A DNA stretch of 64,000 nucleotides from Sanderia malayensis (GCA_013076295.1 RQOL01000466.1:4073080-4137079); one strand, 5' to 3'; shown: positions 12,201 through 23,342, counted from the first letter of the stretch. Program-made: numbers and translations. The notes: generated by a model not told the origin, from the letters alone.

Positions 12201-13686
12201 CAAGTCTCTATAATTCGAGCTTTTTGTAATTCGAACATTTTCACGCTTGCCCAGGGTGTTCGAATTAGACAGAGTTGACGGTAGTTTCTTTGTAACATAA
12301 TTTCGTTTCTTGCCATCAGAACCCCCACGACCTTGAGCACAACCATGGTCACTCACACGGCGTTATTGACGAGAAAACCTCAATCGCATCAGTCGCATGG
12401 ATGGTCATTGTTGGCGATGGATTCCACAATTTCAGTGACGGCCTCGCTATCGGTGCGGCATTTGCAGCCTCGTACACAAGCGGCGTTAGCACGGCCATTG
12501 CTGTATTTTGTCACGAATTGCCCCATGAACTCGGTATGTCCTGTTTGATCAACATATGTCTTTCTATTGTCGTGTTACCAATTTAAAGTCTCGTGTATTT
12601 GTCAAGTCGCTTAGCTAACCCCACGTATCCCAGCCCGAGGATAATCTGTTATAATTTATTCAGCTCACAAGTATCCCACTTAAGCTTACAACTGTAAGCT
12701 GAAGTGGGATACTTGTGATCCCCACTCCGGGGGCGCAGTGGGGATCGCTTTCTGGGGGGAGAGTAAACCTTGAGTTTTCCAACGAAACTCAACGGAAATA
12801 TATCACAACAGTTATAAACAACAGTCAATTGTCAGATTTTTCCAACAGTTTATGTCATGGAGGGCGGCTGCCCCCCACCCTGGTCACTCCACCCTTGTTC
12901 AGTTCACCAACATCAAATACTCCAGACCTCTATTATCTGTTATCCATTGCCAAGTAAAGTACTGTAAGGTCATGTTTTATGCACATCATATATTAATCGT
13001 TCATTTGTACCACAGGCGATTTTGCTGTGCTCATCAAATCCGGCATGTCCATCAAGCAGGCAATTTTCTACAACATCGTATCAGCACTGCTCAGCTACAT
13101 TGGCCTCGTTATCGGAATTGTCGTTGGTAACTACTCGAACGATGGAAAACAATTTGCACTGGCGCTCACAGCAGGCTTGTTTCTCTACGTCGCTCTGGCC
13201 ACCATGGTAAGAAAAACAATAGTCTTCTCAAAAGCTCTATGCCAGGGGCGTATGAGCGTACCCAAAGGTCGGGGCGTGTTACCACAACAAAAATGGCGTA
13301 ACATATGACATGTGTTTACTCTCAGCTTTCAAGAGAGCCAGTTTTTATCCATAAAAGGGGCATCTTTAATGATTAGCACAAACGTGGGGGAGTCTCCCTG
13401 CAGATCACGTACCTCCTTCAGGATTCCAAGCCATTGCTCCACACACAATCATTACTAGAAAATTATCCTGTTTGATAGTTTTGATAGCTTTTTCTAGGAT
13501 ATCTCATTTATTACCTCTTCACTCTCTAACAATGTTATCTGTAACTTTTTCTTGCAGCTTCCTGAGTTAACGTCGACTGTTGAAGATGATGCCGGTGATA
13601 CCTGGTCCTTCATTTCACCCCATCTTGGCATTATCACTGGTTTTGTCATCATGCTTCTTATATCGCTGTTCGAAGACAAATTCTAG
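9218..13686 (+). CDS. ZIP-family (SLC39, LIV-1 subfamily) zinc transporter
   Basis: Moves zinc and perhaps other divalent metals into the cytosol across the plasma or an organelle membrane. Exons: 9218-9790, 10638-10821, 11085-11254, 11429-11572, 11824-11982, 12320-12533, 13016-13206, 13558-13686; all phases match, giving 587 aa. I chose the ATG at 9218 because a hydrophobic signal peptide follows; an in-frame ATG lies at 9137. Order: signal peptide, extracellular domain with a Cys-containing CPALL helix (exon 2), first membrane helices ending [14 protein letters not shown], a His-rich cytosolic loop ([13 protein letters not shown] and HNHGHSHG), the metal-site helix [13 protein letters not shown], then HELPHELGD, and a C-terminal helix ending LFEDKF. 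The extracellular layout resembles ZIP14/ZIP8, but those have EExPHE where this protein has HELPHE. The exact orthologue is uncertain, so no symbol is given. Confidence 0.9.
12097..12281. mobile_element. 185-bp pogo/Tigger-like MITE in ZIP intron
   Basis: Ends CAGTCAAATCTGCATAG and the complement of CCGTCAACTCTGTCTAA form an imperfect TIR flanked by TA on both sides (12095-12096 and 12282-12283). The CAGT(C/T)AA(A/C)TCT ends and TA duplication are typical of pogo/Tigger elements. No coding capacity. Confidence 0.65.
12666..12746. repeat. Two adjacent long hairpins in ZIP intron
   Basis: 12666-12717 is a near-perfect 52-bp palindrome: CACAAGTATCCCACTT on the left pairs with its complement on the right, and the arm extends through GCTTACA with one mismatch. 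Immediately after, GATCCCCACT (about 12717-12726) pairs with AGTGGGGATC (about 12737-12746). The two stems touch. Confidence 0.75.
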
Positions 13687-14519
13687 TTACGTCATAGGCC
13701 CTTTTTCCTGTGGCCTATTTTTCACGTTCTTTATAATCTCCACAGTTCTTTATGATGTAGCAATTGTTTGCTTTTACCAGTAACAATCATAAATATGAAA
13801 ATAAGGAGAATTTCGGACACTGTGTGTGAATTTGCACAAGCATTTTCACGTCCACATTAGTTTATTTCTATCTTGCAGTTTTTATACACGAGAAGGATTT
13901 TTATAAAGTTGAAGTCAATATCGAATTTTTCACTTTTTTAACAAATAATTGTGGATGTGTAATTTTAAAGTCCATACATTGATTCGTAAATATTTTATAG
14001 CATTTCTATTCCCAATGCAGTTTTCCTGGGAGCGTATCAAGCTTATGAAAATTTATGTATATTTATCTATCTGTATTTACTTTATATCTTAAGGCGACTT
14101 GGAAAGCCCCCATGATATTTTACTACCAAGAAATTCATTTCTTTTCAATAACTCTAATTTGCCTTTCGTGTCGCTTCAAGATTGCGTGGCCTGAAGTTTG
14201 CACGCATGAATACACCTCCGGGGTAAAACTGCGCAGTAAATTGCACATGTTACACGTGTGCGGGCAGTAAATGTAAATGTTTCGTGGTAAGTATCGATTT
14301 ACCGAGCCTTTCCAGCGCGCAATAACTGGCGAAAACAGGCCACGCGGTCGAGTCACTTGTTTCTTTTTAATCTGAGATTTTCTACATTTATTTCTGTCCT
14401 TTGTTCCTCTTTTGTTTTCATGCTGAAGATTTGAATTTTATCTTTGCTCTTCAAACTGAGCGTACACCTTCCCTTAATTTAAGAATTTGCTGCATTCTAT
14501 TATTGCTGAAATAGAACGT
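13687..14519. other. 3' flank of ZIP gene, no gene recognised
   Basis: Likely holds the ZIP 3' untranslated region. Nothing else is recognised before the satellite block. Confidence 0.4.
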
Positions 14520-14855
14520 CATGTAATAATACGTCATGCACACTCCTGCGCAGTAGCCTATATATGGAACTGCGCATACACACCCACCTTTATGGCCTCT
14601 AACCCTAACCCTAATTCGAACCCTAACCCTAACCCTAACCCTAACCGACACACCATACACTGTCAGTAGCGTTACGTCATGTATACTCCTGCGCAGTAAC
14701 CTATATATGACACTGCGCATTCACACCCACCTTTACGGCCGGTAACCCTAACCCTAACTCTGATACACCTGATACACCAGACACTGTCAGTAGTATTACG
14801 TCATGCATACTCCTGCGCAGTAGCCAATCTAGGGCACTGCGCATACACGCCCACC
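14520..14855 (+). repeat. Telomere-motif satellite, copy A (three units)
   Basis: Three diverged units. Each contains TTACGTCAT, two GCGCA boxes flanking TATATA (TGCGCAGT ... ACTGCGCA), CCCACCTTTA, then a run of CCCTAA telomere repeats and ACACCATACACTGTCAGTAG. The CCCTAA strand is on +. A tRNA-like element follows directly, as in copy B at 26940-28045. Confidence 0.85.
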
Positions 14856-15165
14856 TTTACGACATTTAAATTACAAATTGATTAAAATACAAAGTAGCTG
14901 CTCTTGTCAGGTTTTGAACCAGTGGTCTCGAGATTAGTGTGCAGGTACGTTACCGGTAGTCCACAACACCGTTTGTTAGAAAAGGAGAATAGCATAAGAT
15001 CAAAGGAATCAACGCACCAGATATATAGACATATAGTCATCCTTTACCCGTTGATATCAGTCATCTACCGTTACGCTCTACATACATTACATGCGTCATG
15101 CCACATTTGAAATTGGCCGGTACAGCAAATCACTTGGTTATCGAACTAAAATGTGCGCAACAGGA
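14856..15165. repeat. tRNA-like retroposon segment joined to satellite copy A
   Basis: On the minus strand, 14960-14910 reads like a tRNA body: an A-box-like TGGACTACCGG, then CTCGAGACCACTGGTTCAAA, containing a B-box-like GGTTCAAAACC. The same roughly 300-bp segment with the same join follows satellite copy B at 27746-28045. It could be a SINE head or a degenerate tRNA. It is too diverged to call a working tRNA. Confidence 0.5.
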
Positions 15166-15640
15166 GACCAAGGAACGTGTTGTTGTGTATGATGACGACA
15201 TTATTTTATTACACGCAGTGCTCTTTGCTGCATCGTGCATTCCGAATGAGTGAATTCAATACTGAAGGGCTTGGACCTGCTAACAATACAAGGAACTCCA
15301 CAGTTACGCAAAAGAAACCGTATTACCATCCGCATCATTGCCATGGAATCAAAGCGCAAAACTTGTTGGGCCAGATGTCAATTTTCATAATTGCATGACT
15401 TTGATATTGATTACATGGTTTCACCCGCAAAGGGGATCATTACTGTGAGATACAAAACATTGAATGCGAACACCAGCAAAAGTGTAAGTTATTATTAAAC
15501 TCATGGTTATATGTAGAATATCAATTATGCAGAAATATTTTTCAGTGTGATTTTACGAAGAAGACGATAAAATTTAATCATCTATTTGATTCGATACATG
15601 CATAGCTGTGTGGTGGGAAAATACGTTTGTTTTGTATAAA
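15166..15640. other. Upstream region of the GluR-like channel gene
   Basis: A 475-bp stretch between the repeat block and the channel start. Probably promoter and 5' untranslated sequence. I see no TATA box and no convincing coding exon. Confidence 0.3.
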
Positions 15641-18334
15641 ATGTTGCCCAAGTGCAAGCACTCTATTCTGGCATTGATCGCACATCATTGTCTAATTTGG
15701 TATGTTGTGTGCGTGGCTGGTAAGAAAGCTAATACAACAGTAAGGATATTGGAAATCAAAACGTTTAATAACTATCCGTACTTGCGGCGTCTTAACGGTG
15801 TATTTGAAGGCGAATTGGTGTATCTTCTCAACTACTCGCTGAGTGGACCATGTAAGCACCTGAACGTCAAGGTCGTATACGACGAACCGTTTAAATACTA
15901 CACGGATTTGAAGTCTCAGGTCAGAAATGCTTCACTGATGGCGAAAGCAACTGATCGTATCTACGCGATTGCCCCGTTGATGGACGAGGAAAGTATAGAT
16001 CACAAGTACAAAGCTCATCTTCAAACGCTGATAATATTAAAATCACAAGGTCTCACGCTCGTCACAAGAAGGCTCACAAAGAATAAGATCTACAGGATCG
16101 TTGTGTTTGGCATGACTGAGAGCACGACCTTGATCGTAGCTTTATTCACGTTCACACTCATTGCTGCCATTGCTGTCTGGCTTGTCGTAAGTATTACGAC
16201 AGTATTATACATTCAAATTGCTTCATACAAATACCGAACGTTAAAGAGCACCAAAAATAATTCTCTGATGTATCATGTAAATGTTCTGAACTTAACTACA
16301 TTCATTCAATTAACGGAAAACAGAAAAAATCTATCTTCCTCGTGTCATTAGCTTTTCATTTTTCCGAACAAGAATCACAGCTATAAAGTTAAAACGATAA
16401 AACAGCAAAGTTCTGCCTTCTGTTCCAGGAGAGAAACAAGCAAAACCGAAACGCACACTTTTCGTATCGCTTTGTACCTGGTCTTTGGGATGGCATTTGG
16501 TGGGCATTCGTCACAGCAACAACAGTTGGGTGAGTGTCGTGTCGTGTCGTACAGTGTCGTGTGGTACTCGTAAACAACAATTTAGTGCGGTTTTCATTCA
16601 TTCTATGCTTATTACATTATATTAGCCCATCGCATGACTTGAAATACTTTACACCATAGATACGGGGATAAAACTCCGAAGACATTTCTGGGAAGGTTTA
16701 TTGGTCTTCTGTGGTTGTTCATAAGCTGTGCTGTTATGTCTGCATTCACTGCTATCATGACTGGGTCTATCACTGAAGACATCAGCATTAGAGAAAAAAA
16801 GGTATATGAAAACAATAGGCATACACATGCACCACAGAAACCATGCAGTATTGCCAAGCTCTTTTAACAATTTCAACAAAGCCTAACAAAGAAAGGGGTG
16901 CGTTTTGGCTCCGATCGACCCTAAAGTGAAAGCGGCCTCCAAAAAACCAAAACGCTAACATTGAAGAGCCATATTGTTAAGCTCAAAGACTACGAGTCTT
17001 TTGCCCCGACAGACTAAGATACGATTTGCAAACTTGTAATTCGATGTCTTCTATTTCAATTGCTTACAGATAGCATTTCTGAATGGCACACATGCTGAAG
17101 ACCACATCAACGATGCCATTGGTATTGCAAAAGGTAATATTCAACGTCACATCAACACACCAGGAAAGAAGCAAAGCCATCCCATTGCTGCCTTTGTAAC
17201 ACTAACACAGTGTTTCAGAAGACCCTGTAACTGCTACGTTGTATTTTATTCTCTTAGCTGCCAAAACGTACGAAGAGGCCATACAAATGACGCTTGATCT
17301 CAACGTATACGGAGCCTTGCTCGACACAAACTACGTCACGTATCACCAAGAAGAACTGCGAAAAAGAGACATCGTGGTGGCAATGCGCATACACAAAACA
17401 GTTACCGCTGGTCTGATGGGTCTTATGAACAGTCCACTGGATAAGAACAAGACCATATATAAATGCCTGAAGAAGGAAGTGTTCGATATTCACGCCGAGA
17501 GCCATAAAGTCAAAACAAAGGTAAAATAACATGCTTCGTATAAATATTCTTATAGGTATGATGAACTGATATGACGAATGATTCGGTGCATACTAAGCAT
17601 ATGATCAGCATAATTTTATTCATTCTTATTACAATTTACTGCCGGCTGAGCGTGCTGCCGATATTATAAAGTATCTAATTATGTTTGATTCTTTCCAGGG
17701 AAATCCGTATGAATCTGTGCTGGATAAAATAAAACCAACACAAGATCCAATTAGTTTCTCCTTCACTATCTTGTACGGAATCGTAGGGGTGCTCTTGCTG
17801 TTCGGGTTTGGACTCGAAGTCATACACGTACTCAGGAGAGGAAAAAAGACGACGAAAATCAAAAGTAAGTATCATAAATTGTCCCATAAACATATAGAAT
17901 TTCTTATGTTCTTGTCTGTCTCTGAATACCTGGCTGAAAGTTGTTGCAAGTATGCAGTTGTTGTTTTGATTGTTGTTGTTGCTGTCATTGTTGTTGTTGC
18001 TGTCATTGTTGTTGTCATTGTTGTTGTTGCTGTCATTGTTGTTGTTGTTGTCAAATCAGTGCTCTTAATTCTAACTTGTCAATTAAGGAATTTTTTATCA
18101 TTTCTAATTTCACCGACTCTTTACCTAGGAGTTGACTCTGATATCGCCAATTCAAACGACATTATACCCGCGCTTCAAGGGAGCATGATAACAATAGAAA
18201 GGGAGCTGGCCAATGTGAAATGGATCGTGAGACAGATGGAAGAGCGTGGCAGGCAATGTAATGCCACAAAATGCTACGATAATGAAATGGTAGAAAAGAG
18301 TCACCAGCTGACAATAGAAGATAGTAAACTTTAG
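15641..18334 (+). CDS. Ionotropic glutamate receptor-like channel with potassium filter TVGYGD
   Basis: Seven exons with matching phases: 15641-16186, 16429-16529, 16660-16801, 17070-17133, 17258-17520, 17699-17864, 18129-18334; 495 aa. Order: signal peptide (1-27), S1-like half of a periplasmic-binding-type ligand domain (about 30-155, including IYAIAPLMDEES), membrane helix (about 159-182), pore loop with TVGYGD at 214-219, second pore helix ending FISCAVMSAFTAIMTG, S2-like half (about 264-380, including YGALLDTNYVTYH), a third membrane helix (about 385-408), and a cytosolic tail with two Cys. This matches bacterial GluR0 and the rotifer AvGluR1 in layout: a ligand-gated channel with a potassium filter, not the cation filter and SYTANLAAF helix of animal receptors. 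The amino-terminal domain of animal receptors is absent. The ligand is unknown. A simple potassium channel is less likely because the pore lies between two ligand-domain halves. Confidence 0.8.
17955..18052. repeat. GTT/GCT trinucleotide microsatellite in channel intron
   Basis: Imperfect GTTGTTGTTGCTGTCATT repeats, intronic. Long apparent ORFs on both strands here are only translations of the repeat. Confidence 0.9.
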
Positions 18335-20071
18335 GCTAGCACAGCAACCATTCATCCGTGGATATTACTTGACTTTATCTTAGTCTAAGATTCACACATT
18401 ATGCACAACACTGTACATATAATGCAAACATACAATGTATATATACAGACGTCAAATAGCCGGTTTAATCATTGTTTAGCATCGTCAAGAAAGGAACATC
18501 AAATAGAGCCATACGACCCCCTAAAACATAGTAGCTGATCTAATGCAATAGATGGAACAGCTCAAATTCACAGGGGGTATATTATAAGCGTGGAAAACAA
18601 GAAAGACAATGCTCCTATAAACTGTTTTCCATTATATGAACACAGAACGGAGCAACTGAGCTGTAGTAATACAGTGGCTGCACTAATGGGATGTGTATTA
18701 GCTGCACTGGTGGGCTGTTTATCTAACACAACATCGTCACTATACATTAACGACGATGTCAGAGTTAGCATGTATTTGGTATTTCGTTTCTACCGAATGA
18801 TGCTAATGATATGCCGCATTGTTCTGAAATGTGTTTAATTCACCACCTAATTGCTGATAAATCCACACACCTCAAGCAAACACAGTTAGGACCAAACCAA
18901 CTATTCAAGCAACAACAATTAATATTCAAAACCTTGTTGCTCTGTCCGTCCCGCATCTGCGACCATGGGGACAACAATTCAATACCAAGGGCAACAACAA
19001 CAAAACGGCAACGAAATTCACATCTCTACAACGGCATCATCACTCTAACTTTCACGCACTTTGCCAAAGTGTAAAAATGCATATACGAACTATTTGTTGG
19101 AGATGATGCATTATCTGTAAAAGGCCAGTTGGAAGATTAGGTCACGTCATGGGTGAATGGAAGGTAGTTTAACACACATCGGTGAAACCACCAATTTATG
19201 TCAATCATTGTCAAAATCCACCGGACACGTGGTATTTCCCACCACCATATGCATTATTAATCACCGACGACATACTTTCCATTGAGCTTACTGAGTCAAT
19301 TGCTCATTCAAGTTAAAAGCATGCTGGTACATTCACAAATATAAAATCCTCCATACCTGATATGACTCAACGCAAAACTGCATTCAGATAACTCACAAAC
19401 TAATGAAGACTTACTGTAGTCATGAACACATAGACTCGTTTTCAAATATCCCACACCGAGGTTTGCGCCTCCCCCACCCCCCCCCCCCCCCCAATAGCTT
19501 GCCGGGCACTTGCAATACTGAAAATTTACAGTCTCAATTGGATATAGTTTTGTGATTTTACGATTCGTTAAATATGTATGTTACACTATTGGAATCTAGA
19601 AATGTAATAATATTAATAGAAAATAGTAATGTGGGTCTATAAAACCTGTACAATAAGAAATTATTCAAAACGAATTTAAATGGAAATATGAATTAACTGT
19701 ACATGTTTTCTTTATAAGAAAGACTTTTTCAGAGCAGTACTCAAACTTTCTTCGTCCAGAAGCACAATTTTATGCCACGAACAAAAATTTTAACATCAAT
19801 GTTGATAGATATAATTCATATCATAGTCATAATATCAAGTATTTCGTGGTTGCAGGACAATTCCTCCATACAATATTAAGTATCTAAACGTTTCAACTTT
19901 CTGAGGTTCTTAAAATCCGAGTACTGCCTTCTCATAAAGCACCTTCTTATAAAAAAATATGTAACTAAAAATGAGCTAACTTTTCTGAATATAGATAATG
20001 TACTTACAGAGGCAACAGCAATGAAAGCTGGAGAATTCATCATCTATCCTTCTGAAGAATTAATGTGAATT
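18335..20071. other. Intergenic between channel and RSU1 (convergent genes)
   Basis: Contains the dispersed element at 18481-18758 and an almost pure poly-C run at 19470-19492. Otherwise it holds only the likely 3' untranslated regions of the two convergent genes. No gene is recognised. Confidence 0.5.
18481..18758. mobile_element. Dispersed ~278-bp element, copy 1
   Basis: Nearly identical to 20270-20537. It begins ATCGTCAAGAAAGGAAC and ends ATTAACGACGATG, giving short inverted ends (ATCGTC and GACGAT). The body includes CAGGGGGTATATTATAAGCG and a GCTGCACTAATGGG-type internal duplication. No protein match is recognised. Confidence 0.7.
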
Positions 20072-22930
20072 TCATTTTTTCTTATCCTCTTTCTTCTTCT
20101 TTAAAGTCTTTTCTCGCTCTCTTTTCGGTGGTGGGGGCTTCTGTTCAGCCAAAAATACCTTGTAGCGACTAAAAACAGAACAAAACTCAATGTAAATCAA
20201 TCTAAGATTTCTTCCCCCTAATTTTTAACCATAAACAATTTAAACTTCTCCCCATATCAAATTGACGTTATCAAGAAAGAAGCAACAAATAGAGCCATAC
20301 GACCCCCTAAAAAAGTAACTGATCTAATGCAATAGATGGAAAAACTCAAATTCACAGGGGGTATATTATAAGCGTGGAAAACAAGAAAGACAATGCTCCT
20401 ATAAACTGTTTTCCATTATATGAACACAGAACGGAGCAACTGAGCTGTAGTAATACAGTGGCTGCACTAATGGGATGTGTTTTTGCTGCACTGATGGGCT
20501 GTTTATACAACATCGTCACTATACATTAACGACGATGCTCAGCCAAAAATACCTTGTAGCGACTAAAAACAGAATTCAACAACTCAATGTAAATCAATCT
20601 AAGATTTATTCCCCCTAATTTTTAACCATAAACAATTTAAAGTTCTCCCATATCCAATTGACGTTCCATTTCTCTTTTGCACCGTGATAACTTTCTATAT
20701 TCTATTTTTCGGGTTATCTTCCACTACTCAGACAATTAGATTCGGCACTTGATAACGGGTCAAGCCCGAAACGTTGTACTAATCTTCAAAGAAACTTATT
20801 TTTATACTTTAAATTATTTCATTACATCAATATAGTTACACACGCAACTTGGATATATTATATTAGATTCGGATTCGGCCCTTACAAGAATTATACCGTT
20901 TAACATTGTCACAGATTTCTTGTCCTTAATTCCATGCATCTTGCTTCTGCTTTGAATTCTACGCGGGTGATCAAGGCATAAAACACGGACTCAATATAAA
21001 CCCAGAATAGGTACTCACTTTACGTAGTCGTCGGTTTTCAGATAGTTCAAAACGTGCGATGATCCAAGCATAAACTGGTCCTTAATTTCGCGTATCCACA
21101 TGTTGTTGTCAGCTTTTAAAAGACGTTTAGCGGACGCAAGGTCGAGGTTACCTGAAATAAAAACGAAATCTACAATGCTTTACAATTCAAGAAAATCGGT
21201 CGTTAGATGTTAAAACTTAACCACTTCTCGGTGCCTAATGCTGTTACAAACCTAATTCAGGTGGCAAAACCTCCAATCTGTTGTTTTGAATGTGAAGTTC
21301 TTTTAGCTTGTGTAGTTGTCCAACTTCCGGGGGTATTGCGATAAGATCATTGTCACGTAGGACCAGCTGGAAATGAAACAGAATATGATAAGTTACAGGA
21401 AGCAACATGCAGTGACAAAAAGTTGCTGATCAAAATGTTGCAAACATCTGAATTCTTCACAAAACACTAAAATATTTGGTCAAGGCAAATGTATACAGCA
21501 TATGAAGACTACAGTGAAATCTTGATGTGATGAGCTGTGTACTATAAGATACTTTGTTACAGTGAGACATTTCAAAATTACAATAAACCCTGTTAAATGC
21601 AGGATAAATTGTACAATTAAAGAATTGACTGATTTGTTTTTCATTCTGATAAATTCAAATAAAAAATATATATATAAATATAAAAATATGATTGTCAGAA
21701 CTACCACTTGAAGATTTTTCAAATGCTTCACATCTCCAGGGATTTGTTCAAATTCATTGTCACCAAGGTACAAGGCTCGTAATGGCTCTACACGACAGAA
21801 AACACAAAAATCAATACTGTTAACTATTAATGTAAAAAGTGCTAACTGTGATTTCAAGGTCTTTACTTGGGACAATAGAGCAAGAATTTTATTGTTATTG
21901 TTTATTGCTATTTTAATCACATGAAATTCCTTATTGATACAGTCAAATCTCGCTATCTCGTTTCATTTCCCCTGCGAGTTCGAGATAGTGAGAGTCAACT
22001 GTACTTCATTAAACCTGGAGAAGGGTTCTGTCACATCTGGATCAAATTATACCAACTTCAACAATAAATTATATTAAATACTTACGGAGATAAAAAAAAT
22101 TTGCTGACAACGAAGACTCTGAAAGATCGTTGTAAGTGAGGTCAAGAACTTCAAGCATTGGACATGCACCAAAACCTTTTGGAAGAGTTTTCAAGTGATT
22201 CAATCTGTAAACATAACCACGAGACATTAAAAACTGGAAATTAAGAAAATTCAAAATCAAGATCAATTAAAAAATTTTACTTTATTTTACTTTAAATTGT
22301 ATTTTACTTACGCTAAATTCAAAAACTTCAATTTTGGCAAGTTGCATATTGTGGTGGGAATCGACTGAGCATAATAAAAGGGAAATGTTAAAATAATAAT
22401 CGATTATGATCTGTAAATAATATATCGAACATAAAAATAAATTATCAAACAAAGTCTAGCTCACCTCAAGTTCATTATTGAACAAATTCAGATTCTCAAG
22501 ATTTGTCAGATCCGCCAAGCTGGGAGGAAGTGCTGGAAAAAGAGAAGCACACATTAAGCTTGCTGAAAGCCATAAAACAATGATACACTGGCCCAGCCAA
22601 GTTAATAGTGTTGTTTATGTTGTTGTTTTGTTGTTTAAACACTTACAAACAAGTCTGTTGTGACTTAATATCAGACTAGTTATGTTTCTTGCACGACCTG
22701 TAAATAAAAATTAAATTTACACAATGAGAAATTGATGAAACAAAATATTGAGAATATTGAATCATGTAATACAATGTAGGATATAAATATATGTTTACAG
22801 TTGAAAGCATACTTAGAAATGGCACTTCCAATAAATCTTCGATTCCTCTGTCTTGTAAATCGACCTCAGACTCTCCCCGATCGATGTAATCTTCCATTGC
22901 CTTTTTTACTGATTTTTTATGCCCAGCCAT
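20072..22930 (-). CDS. RSU1: Ras suppressor protein 1 (leucine-rich repeat, focal adhesion)
   Basis: Partner of PINCH in the ILK-PINCH-parvin integrin adhesion complex. Nine coding exons, all phases matching: 22930-22813, 22697-22647, 22532-22465, 22364-22312, 22204-22086, 21787-21705, 21366-21252, 21151-21019, 20168-20072. The product is 278 aa; human RSU1 is 277. It starts MAGHKKSVKKAMED, then leucine-rich repeats in the human order: NITSLILSHNRLV, LENLNLFNNELE, LPKGFGACPMLEVLDLTYND, LRALYLGDNEFEQIP, LVLRDNDLIAIPPEVGQL, LKELHIQNNRLEVLPPELG, then the cap (WIREIKDQFMLGSSHV) and a basic tail rich in Pro and Lys. A 5' untranslated exon probably ends at 23146. The last-exon acceptor is duplicated 394 bp upstream (see 20145-20665), which could give a shorter C-terminus. 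Confidence 0.95.
20145..20665. repeat. Duplicated RSU1 acceptor flanking dispersed element copy 2
   Basis: Direct repeats of about 125 bp (20145-20269 and 20539-20665) flank a second copy of the dispersed element (20270-20537). Each repeat holds the first 24 bp of the RSU1 last exon, its CTGTTTTTAG acceptor and about 100 bp of intron. The arrangement looks like a tandem duplication with an element at the junction, or an insertion with an unusually long target duplication. Confidence 0.85.
20526..20562 (-). other. Potential alternative last exon of RSU1
   Basis: The upstream duplicate acceptor is identical to the normal one. If used, the frame reads RYKVFLAEHRR then TAA at 20528-20526, replacing the basic tail. 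Whether it is used cannot be seen from the sequence. Confidence 0.4.
21940..22001. mobile_element. 62-bp minimal MITE in RSU1 intron
   Basis: CAGTCAAATCTCGCTATCTC at the left and the inverted form of CAGTTGACTCTCACTATCTC at the right, with TA on both sides. It is essentially two TIRs back to back, from the same family as 30240-30413. Confidence 0.6.
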
Positions 22931-23342
22931 TTTACTAAATCTGGAGTAACAGAAACATTTATCAAATAAAAACAAATAAAGTCAATAAAATTAAACATTT
23001 TAAGCAGCTGGTCGATCAAAAAATGAATTTCATTCACATTTTACAACAGTAAACTATTTTCTTTCATCCATTTGAGTCGACAATGCAAGAGCAAATTAAA
23101 ACTCACTAATTCACATATTCGCAAAAATAAACAAAATAAGTATACCTTGGAACAAACAGTTGGAGTAAAAGATAGTAGAACTTGAAGAAACAATAAATTA
23201 ATCTCAGTTTAGGCCTTGTGCATTGCTTTTTTTGCTTGCCTTATAAAGACTTTGACGGAAACGGACAGGGCTTACGAAGTCAGCCACACCCACAAATATA
23301 AGAACATCTGGGTGGGAGGTACTTGGTACTCGGGGTGCCTCT
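22931..23342. other. RSU1 5' untranslated exon and promoter region
   Basis: On the minus strand a donor (CCAAG then GTATAC) at 23146/23145 can join to an acceptor just upstream of the RSU1 ATG (TTACTCCAG, about 22947). This suggests a noncoding first exon starting above 23146. No TATA box is seen. Confidence 0.45.

Noticed and set aside
14905..14965. Functional tRNA gene on the minus strand
   Set aside because: A- and B-box-like motifs exist, but the T-loop is altered, no proper acceptor stem closes, and the segment is a dispersed repeat.
17872..18054. Thr/Met- and Val-rich ORFs
   Set aside because: They translate the trinucleotide microsatellite inside an intron of the channel gene.
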